A DNA stretch of 64,000 bases from JBOZRQ01 sp050789255 (GTDB taxonomy: Bacteria; Bacillota; Sulfobacillia; Symbiobacteriales; Symbiobacteriaceae): the NCBI GenBank assembly GCA_050789255.1, contig JBOZRQ010000050.1, positions 1-64,000 of the forward strand, in the 5' to 3' direction. Shown piece after piece: positions 58,698 through 64,000 of the stretch (position 1 is its first letter; every line of letters begins with the position of its first letter). Under the pieces are notes generated by a model. That model worked only from the letters and a program-made list of their open reading frames with translations. It did not search any database and was not told the DNA's origin. A program made the translations under genes and the position numbers.

Positions 58698-61600
58698 TTA
58701 CTCTTCCCCTTCGACCGTGTAGGACCGCTCCAGCACCTCGCCGGGCGCCAGGTGGTAGCCCTCGCCGCCGTTCTCATCCACCAGCCGCTTGAAGCCCTCG
58801 GGGTGGATCTTGATGTCGAACGGCTTGGCGGTGCTGACCAGAATCTCGAAGCGGCCGTCCCGGCGGGTCCGACCGCCGCCGATCGACTTGCCGTCGGCGT
58901 TGCCGTGCTCCATGAGCCTGATGCCGGCGTGGCGGGGCGTGTAGGCGCCCTTGAAGGTGACCTGGCCCGTCAGGACGGCGCCGGGCTCCATGGAGACCAG
59001 CACGTGGGCCTCCCGGTCCTTGAAGACCGTGGCGCTGCCCTTGCCGGAGAAGTAGCGCAGGTCGGTGCGGTGGGCGGTTTGCACCAGGTAGGAGCCAGCG
59101 GGCACACCAAACTCGAAGCGGCCCTGCGCGTCGGTCTTCGCCTCGCCGACGTAGCCCTCGGTGATCGGGGCCTTCGGGCCCTGCTTGCCCCGCCAGATGC
59201 GGACCTTGGCGCCGGGCAGGGGGCGCCCGGTGAAGGCGTCGACCACGACGCCCTTGAGCACGCCCAGCTCTACCGGCTTGAGCGCCAGGCTGACGGCGCC
59301 GGCGCCCGCCTTGAACGGCTCGGTCACGTCGGGCTTGAAGCTGAGCACCGCCTCCGCGGCGTGCCGGTAGACCGGCATGGGGATATCGACCCTGGCCTGC
59401 AACTCCTCGCCTGCGGGGAGCCAGCACGACCAGCGGCCGCCTGGGCCGGAGAGGGTCTGCGCGACCACGGCGAGCTTGGGCTTCTTGCCCGGAGCTGCCT
59501 CCCCCTCCTCGGGCAGCGGGCGCCCGAAGGAGAGCAGCAGGTCACTGGGCAGCAGGCCCCGGGTGCCCTCCATGGCGCCGGGCGCCCCCACGCCGCCCTG
59601 CCCGCGGCCGACCTCCAGCCGGCCCTCGGCCTTCACGCCGGCCACGTGCTCCAGGCAGAACTTGGCGCCCCGCAATACGGTCGCCTGGCGGGTGCTCTCC
59701 TCCACCGCCAGGGTGGGCAAGAACCAGTGGACCCGCAGGCCCGCCGGGGTCTCCTCCACCGTGTACGCCCACCCGTTGCTCTGGTCATGCTTGACCGGGG
59801 CGTTGCTGCCCTGGAAGGGCACGACGTAGCTGCGGAACCGGGCGGTGGCATCCTCCACCGGGTGGGTGTGGCCACAGAGCAGGCACTCCTGCGGGGCGGC
59901 CTCCGCCTCTTCCAGGGTCAGGCGGACCGGCACCCGCCCGACGGGCAGGTCGGCCGTCAGGTGCAGGTAGGCGCCCATGACGCCCTTGTGGGACTGGTCG
60001 GAGCTGTCCCTGGCCACCGTGTAGTTCTCGCCCCAGATCACCACATCTTCGCCGACGGGGACCCAGGACTCGACGAACTTGGCCCGGTGGAACTCCTTGT
60101 TCTCCGGCCCCTTGTCAACCGCCACCATCTCGCGCTGGTAGACGGCTTCGGGGAGGGTGACGCTCACTTCGACCGCTGCGTCCCCGGCGGTGGCGGAGAT
60201 CGGGAGCCGGGCAGCGGATGTGCCGGCGTAGGGAGTAAAGGCCGGATCGCCCAGCACGATCTGCTGCTGGATGGTGTTGGCCAGGCCGTTACGGTAGTCG
60301 CTGTAGGTCCCCGGGGCCGACTGGCTCAGCAGGCCCAGGTGGGTCAGGCTGTGGTTCCGAGCAGCCCGCACGGCCTGGCCGACGCTCAGGCCCTTCAGAA
60401 CCAGGGCCTGGGCGAAGACGACGTACATGGCCGTGTTGAGCAGCACATCCTCGACGGTGAGGCCGCCAACGAAGGCGAGGGCGCCGCGGTCGACGAAGGC
60501 CGGGCCAATCTGCTCGGGGAACGGCGTCGCCTCCTCCTCGAAGCTGAAGCCGCCGTCGCTGCTGTACTTGTTGGGCTTGGGGTACATGGTGGAGCAAGCG
60601 CAGGCGTACACCACGCCGGGCGGCATACGGGTGGGCAGAAACTCGGCATAGAGCGGCGCCTGGTGGGTGGAGAGCGCCTCGGTGGAGCCGTGGCCGCCGT
60701 ACATGGCCAGGCCCGCCGTGCGAAGATGATGGGCGATCTTCTCGGGCTGGCAGTCCTTGTCGTAGAGCTCGGTCACATCCAGGCCGGCGGCCTTGAAGAG
60801 GGGCTTCAGCTGCGTGCGCCCGGTCGCCTCATCGATGGCGAAGGTGACCCCGCCCTCCACGTGGGGCCGGTTGAAGATGAGGGCGTTGGTCCTGTGCCCG
60901 CCCTGGAGCTGGGCGTGGTGCTTGGTGGAGAGGAGTTGCAGGCTCACCTTGCCGGCCGTCTGGCCGAAGAGCCGCCCCTCGGCGCAGTCGAAATAGATGT
61001 CGTCGTTCAGCCGCAGGTGGATGTCGCGGGTCGAATCCTCGCCGCCGCCGAAGGACATCTGCGGTTCATGAATGAACGGGATGGCGCCGGGCGCCGCCAG
61101 AATCGCCAAGTAGTCGGGCCGCAGGCCGGCGTCCTGCACCTTCTGGTTGAGCGTGCGCTCGATCTCCCGGGAGTCGGCACGGGGGGTGCGGGCGTCGATC
61201 ACCAGGGCGCTCCGGTAGGAGGCCAGCAGGGGCGCCAGCAGGCTGAGGCCCTGGGTCCAGACGGTCCCCATGGCGGGGCCGGTGTAGGCCGGGGGCTCCA
61301 GGTCCGCCGAGTTGACGAGGACCACGTAGTCCTGCGGGATCGACTGCTCCTGCAGGAAGGCGGCCAGGGCCCGATCCCCGGGCAGATGGCGGAACTCACG
61401 GCCCTGGAGGGTGTCGGCCACAGCCCCTGGCGCCTCGCCCAGCACCAGGACGGGCACGCCCGCCGGCGCTGCGTAGGCAAAGCCCGCCGCTTCCTCGAGC
61501 GGCCAGGCCAGGTAGCCCAGCCGGACGGCGAGGGCGGCGCCCTTGATCGCCCAGGAAGGCGAGCCAGCCGGGAACATCACCACGCCGCGGGCGCCGTCGA

Positions 61601-61883
61601 CGGCCTGGTCGATCATCCAGGCGAGCAGCTGGGCCCGGTCGGAGGGCAGGGGCTCAACGGGCAGTGAATCCTCGCCGCCGCCGCCGAGGGAGAGCTTGGG
61701 GGTGCAGCCGGGCATGGAGAGAACCCGCGCCGGGCGGAAGCGATCGACCGCCTGCCCCACCACCGCCTGGTCGGCGGCGCCCTGGACGAGGAGCGCTTCG
61801 CCATCCATGGCATACGCGGCGGCTGTGAGCAGTGCGGCCGGCAGGTACCCGCGTGTCACATCGATGATAAACAGATGCTGCAA
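58698..61883 (-). CDS. large clan CD (C25/caspase-like) peptidase with carboxypeptidase-regulatory-like domains
   Basis: About 1061 aa. A caspase-hemoglobinase-like core includes GLAMYGGHGSTEA (His398) and GVVYACACSTMY (Cys430), the His/Cys dyad of clan CD peptidases such as gingipain C25. Upstream is a region resembling C25 N-terminal halves (about 200-390). Downstream lie beta-rich domains (about 570-850) and two CarboxypepD-regulatory-like units (LKGVVVDAFTGRPLPGAKVR and VLTGQVTFKGAYTPRHAGIR). No signal peptide is visible. The TTG at 61883 has GGAGGGA seven bases upstream. Substrate unknown. Confidence 0.7.
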   Translation of the reverse strand: MQHLFIIDVTRGYLPAALLTAAAYAMDGEALLVQGAADQAVVGQAVDRFRPARVLSMPGCTPKLSLGGGGEDSLPVEPLPSDRAQLLAWMIDQAVDGARGVVMFPAGSPSWAIKGAALAVRLGYLAWPLEEAAGFAYAAPAGVPVLVLGEAPGAVADTLQGREFRHLPGDRALAAFLQEQSIPQDYVVLVNSADLEPPAYTGPAMGTVWTQGLSLLAPLLASYRSALVIDARTPRADSREIERTLNQKVQDAGLRPDYLAILAAPGAIPFIHEPQMSFGGGEDSTRDIHLRLNDDIYFDCAEGRLFGQTAGKVSLQLLSTKHHAQLQGGHRTNALIFNRPHVEGGVTFAIDEATGRTQLKPLFKAAGLDVTELYDKDCQPEKIAHHLRTAGLAMYGGHGSTEALSTHQAPLYAEFLPTRMPPGVVYACACSTMYPKPNKYSSDGGFSFEEEATPFPEQIGPAFVDRGALAFVGGLTVEDVLLNTAMYVVFAQALVLKGLSVGQAVRAARNHSLTHLGLLSQSAPGTYSDYRNGLANTIQQQIVLGDPAFTPYAGTSAARLPISATAGDAAVEVSVTLPEAVYQREMVAVDKGPENKEFHRAKFVESWVPVGEDVVIWGENYTVARDSSDQSHKGVMGAYLHLTADLPVGRVPVRLTLEEAEAAPQECLLCGHTHPVEDATARFRSYVVPFQGSNAPVKHDQSNGWAYTVEETPAGLRVHWFLPTLAVEESTRQATVLRGAKFCLEHVAGVKAEGRLEVGRGQGGVGAPGAMEGTRGLLPSDLLLSFGRPLPEEGEAAPGKKPKLAVVAQTLSGPGGRWSCWLPAGEELQARVDIPMPVYRHAAEAVLSFKPDVTEPFKAGAGAVSLALKPVELGVLKGVVVDAFTGRPLPGAKVRIWRGKQGPKAPITEGYVGEAKTDAQGRFEFGVPAGSYLVQTAHRTDLRYFSGKGSATVFKDREAHVLVSMEPGAVLTGQVTFKGAYTPRHAGIRLMEHGNADGKSIGGGRTRRDGRFEILVSTAKPFDIKIHPEGFKRLVDENGGEGYHLAPGEVLERSYTVEGEE

Positions 61884-62354
61884 ACGCCATCCCTCCGTGA
61901 TCTGGAACGAGCTAGTGGCCGGGCTGGACAAACCTCGGTTTGTCGGCGGGGCGTGCATGTTCATGCAACCGGTGCACAAGGGAGCCGTCGCCCATCGGCT
62001 CCGGAGCACAAATGGCGCGCCGGCCGATGGAACCGGGGCCGGCTGACGTACATCCTGAACGCAGCCGGCCCGTTGGGCAGGTCGGCGCCAACGTCCTGTT
62101 GGCGCCTCCTATGGTACGGCTCCATCGGCCGTCGCTTTGCAGGTCGCCGATGAACGCTCCGGGCTTACCCTTATGCACCGATTTGCATGATGACTGCACA
62201 TGTCGCCGCCAAAACTGTTTGTCAGCGGCCTCCGTAGCTTCGCTTCTCCGCTCTTACGCGACAGTCCTGCTCTATCACACGTTGAACTATGGTTAGGTAG
62301 ATAGTAAGATTGTAATAATAGGGCTCTCTTAAACTTTATCTGAGGTGTCTTACT
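61884..62354. other. 471-base divergent interval with a hairpin array
   Basis: No gene is seen. It holds the hairpin series at 61927-62152 and, nearer the Nudix gene, an AT-richer stretch (62276-62345) where its promoter probably lies. Bases 62164-62194 contain TGCA-rich short repeats. Confidence 0.7.
61927..62152. other. array of six hairpins, candidate structured RNA leader or ncRNA
   Basis: In order: GACAAACC/GGTTTGTC (61927-61944), TGCATG/CATGCA (61954-61967), GGAGCCG/CGGCTCC (61981-62002), GGCCGGCTG/CAGCCGGCC (62037-62070), GGCGCCAAC/GTTGGCGCC (62084-62106), CATCGGC/GCCGATG (62123-62152). All stems are perfect. It would form the 5' leader of the peptidase gene if transcribed on the minus strand. 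No known riboswitch consensus was recognised. Confidence 0.6.
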
Positions 62355-62798
62355 ATGGAACATCTGCGCCGACACCTCTCCGCGGGCGGCCTCGTCATTG
62401 ACGACGGCGCCATTTTGCTCATTCGCAACCGGCACGGGCACTGGGGGCTTCCCAAGGGGCATTGGGAGCCCGGCGAGCTGCTGGCGGAGACGGCAGTCCG
62501 AGAGGTGCTGGAGGAGACCGGCTTGCAGGTGGAGGTCGGGGATCTGGCCTTCATCACGGAGTTTCGGAACCTGGAGGCCCGGGAGCATCTGGTCCAGTTC
62601 TTCTTTGAGGCCCGGCCGATCGGCGGCATCCTCTTCCCACGCCCCGGTGAGATCTACGGGGTCAAGTGGGTACCGCTGGGTGAGGTCAAGGAGTACATTC
62701 GGTGGCGCCCCTGGCTCGTGCCCCTGGTCCACTGGCTGGAGGGCGGGTCGACCCGCTACCACCAGTTCCCGGACCCGTCGCTGAACCGGATCCGCTGA
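62355..62798 (+). CDS. Nudix hydrolase
   Basis: 147 aa with a complete Nudix box GHWEPGELLAETAVREVLEE followed by TG. The N-terminal pattern RRHLSAGGLVIDDGAILLI fits the diadenosine-polyphosphate or RNA-pyrophosphohydrolase-like Nudix group, but substrate cannot be assigned. It is followed closely by the hydrolase-fold gene. Confidence 0.9.
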   Translation: MEHLRRHLSAGGLVIDDGAILLIRNRHGHWGLPKGHWEPGELLAETAVREVLEETGLQVEVGDLAFITEFRNLEAREHLVQFFFEARPIGGILFPRPGEIYGVKWVPLGEVKEYIRWRPWLVPLVHWLEGGSTRYHQFPDPSLNRIR

Positions 62799-62814
62799 CA
62801 CAGGGGGTGAGGCG

Positions 62815-63591
62815 ATGCCCGGTCTGTCCTACCGCCGGCGCCCGGAACGGTCCAAGGCCAGGCTATGGCTGAGCCTCGTCGCGCTCCTCCTCGCCGCTGC
62901 TGTGCTGGGGGGACCGGTGTTCTTCGCTTACCGTGTGGCACACCCCTCTGCCAGGTCGGAGGAATCGTACCTGGCTGGCGGCGATCGGGCGGTGATCCTG
63001 GTGCCCGGGTACGGCCAGAGCGGCCAGCAGATCGATGCCGCCGCCCAGCTCCTGCACGGGGCGGGGCATAGTGTCATGGTGCTTGGCGCCTCCAGCCACG
63101 CCACCTTTGGTCCCCGGGAGGCCGAGGAGCTGGTCAAGGCGGTCGACCTGGTGAAGAGCCGGGGCGCCCGCCAAATCGCCCTGATGGGCTGGGGCCTGGG
63201 GGCCAACGTGGCGCTGAAGGTTGGCGCCCAGCGGCCGGAGGTCGGCGCCCTGGTGCTAGACGGCCCATCTGCCGATCCGGTCGCCATGGTTCAGCAGGCG
63301 ATCCGGGAGGAGAGCCCGCTGCCGAACCTGTTCTTCGGGACCTACACCCGCTGGATGGCCGCCCTGCTGTACGGGGTCCGCCCGGGCGAGCTGAAGCCCC
63401 TGCAGGAGGCGGCCCAGTTGGGCGCCCGCCCCCTGCTGGTGATCGCACCGAGCGCTGAGGCGGGAACGGAGATCCTCCACGCCAGCGGCGAGAGCGGCAG
63501 CGAGTTGCTGGTGGCCGCTGAGGGCGACTCACAAGCCTATGCGCAGAAGGTCCTGGCATTCCTGGCACGGGCCTTTGAGGCACACAAATGA
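62815..63591 (+). CDS. membrane-anchored alpha/beta-hydrolase fold protein lacking the nucleophile
   Basis: 258 aa. A basic N-terminus and one membrane helix (about 20-42), then a hydrolase-like core: RAVILVPGYGQSGQQIDAAA, SRGARQIALMGWGLGANVAL, LVLDGPSADPV. The elbow is GWGLG (Gly127) in place of GxSxG, and no triad His or Asp is evident near the C-terminus. Probably a non-catalytic or noncanonical member. ATG start with GGGGGTGAGG upstream. Confidence 0.7.
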   Translation: MPGLSYRRRPERSKARLWLSLVALLLAAAVLGGPVFFAYRVAHPSARSEESYLAGGDRAVILVPGYGQSGQQIDAAAQLLHGAGHSVMVLGASSHATFGPREAEELVKAVDLVKSRGARQIALMGWGLGANVALKVGAQRPEVGALVLDGPSADPVAMVQQAIREESPLPNLFFGTYTRWMAALLYGVRPGELKPLQEAAQLGARPLLVIAPSAEAGTEILHASGESGSELLVAAEGDSQAYAQKVLAFLARAFEAHK

Positions 63592-63594
63592 GCG

Positions 63595-63622
63595 AGGCGA
63601 GGACAGTCTGTCCTCGCCTTTC
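63595..63622 (+). terminator. terminator after the hydrolase-fold gene
   Basis: AGGCGAGGACAG is complementary to CTGTCCTCGCCT, followed by TTCG. The unpaired loop is short, so part of the stem must open. Confidence 0.7.
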
Positions 63623-63848
63623 GCTATGGCAGCGGGCTCATCCCACAGGATCCACCCCCGTATTGGGAGCGTCTGGAAACCACGCAAAGCCGGTGTTGGA
63701 AGCCTTCCGCGCACCCAGGCGCACCAAAACACGGGATCAAACGTAATGGGTTTCCAGCCCTCGATCCTCCGGGGTGGAAAACTATTGACGATTCTGCCCC
63801 CGATAGGCGTTTTTGAGGGACCGATGGGGCCATACCCCCCACCGCGTC

Positions 63849-64000
63849 CTATGCCTGGCCTGGAGCAAAGAGCTCGAACTTCTCACCGTCGGGGCCGTAG
63901 AAGAAGGCGATGGTCGCGTGCAGGGCGGGCACGGTCCGGGCCTCCTGGTTAATCAGCTCAACCCCGTGGCGGCGCAGGTGATCGAGGGCGGCGGCCACAT
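63849..64000 (-). CDS. C-terminal part of a VOC (glyoxalase-fold) protein, cut by window edge
   Basis: About 50 codons reading LDHLRRHGVELINQEARTVP then FFYGPDGEKFELFAPGQA and a stop. The FFYGPDGEKFELF end is typical of the vicinal oxygen chelate superfamily, with Glu as a metal ligand. The N-terminal part lies beyond the window. The 225 bases between it and the preceding terminator hold an inverted repeat (CTGGAAACC/GGTTTCCAG) but no gene I can support. Confidence 0.75.
   Translation of the reverse strand, partial: VAAALDHLRRHGVELINQEARTVPALHATIAFFYGPDGEKFELFAPGQA

Noticed and set aside
58647..61667. Long open frame opposite the clan CD peptidase
   Set aside because: Composition is His/Gly/Val/Leu-rich as expected from antisense of GC-rich codons, with no motif and no ribosome site.
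62110..62220. Minus-strand leader scanned for a cyclic-di-GMP (GEMM) or T-box riboswitch because of a GCAAAGC-ACGG string
   Set aside because: Only short fragments agree; the GGGCAAACC part, tetraloop-receptor layout and T-box core are absent.
63624..63842. 72-codon minus-strand frame before the VOC gene
   Set aside because: No ribosome site or recognisable composition; the stretch instead contains an inverted repeat.

Overview
This window reads as chromosomal DNA of a GC-rich, endospore-forming, Gram-positive-type bacterium. The closest lineage I can suggest is a Symbiobacterium-like Firmicute. That is inferred from the high GC content, strong Shine-Dalgarno sites with many GTG/TTG starts, sporulation genes (yhbH, cotB-like, cotH), Bacillus-like orthologues (mtnE-, yheI/yheH-, yerB- and yutG-type genes) and c-type cytochromes of the Nap/Nrf type. 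I see no rRNA, tRNA, CRISPR array, insertion sequence or phage module.

Layout. 1-6.2 kb: YhbH (cut by the window edge), a J-like membrane protein, a DUF4230 protein, an alcohol dehydrogenase, a multi-pass membrane protein and a membrane metallophosphoesterase. 6.4-15.0 kb: a nitrate-to-ammonium module made of a heme-motif sensor kinase and response regulator, a NapC-type cytochrome, NapD, NapA, a NapH-NapG fusion, NrfH and NrfA. 15.1-18.8 kb: an ECF sigma factor with two membrane partners, an alpha/beta-hydrolase fold protein lacking its nucleophile, and an unrecognised 396-aa protein. 19.1-25.1 kb, minus strand: CPBP protease, YutG/PgpA, a GGDEF protein and DnaE. 25.2-28.3 kb: a repeat-built TTFP protein, cysteine desulfurase, a stalk-domain secreted protein and a 59-aa membrane peptide.

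28.5-33.0 kb is the most interesting segment. It holds two CotB-like proteins, an ArsB-like transporter, an extreme Ser/Arg/Cys repeat protein and a CotH kinase. This is the gene set of the Bacillus CotB-CotG-CotH coat-phosphorylation system, but with a eukaryotic-like SR domain as the likely substrate. 33.1-45 kb: PepF, a decayed methyltransferase, an ArsR/AHSA1 pair, a PrsW-like protease, a chemoreceptor remnant with two palindromic repeats, a double GNAT protein, ArsB, an MtnE-type aminotransferase, a YdcF protein, AlkA, an AT-rich inverted-repeat element and an AlkZ-related protein. 45-64 kb: nitroreductase, a thioredoxin-like protein, two cyclic-di-GMP enzymes, a heterodimeric ABC exporter, a YerB-type lipoprotein, DedA, a DUF5050 propeller protein, two Nudix hydrolases, a large clan CD (caspase/gingipain-like) peptidase with an array of hairpins upstream, a second nucleophile-less hydrolase-fold protein and the end of a VOC protein.

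How they work together. The Nap/Nrf genes would reduce nitrate to nitrite and then to ammonium outside the membrane, using quinol electrons. The coat cluster, yhbH and possibly the TTFP protein belong to sporulation. Three GGDEF proteins, one of them also with EAL, indicate cyclic-di-GMP signalling. Domain calls come from reading the translations by eye; no database search was run.
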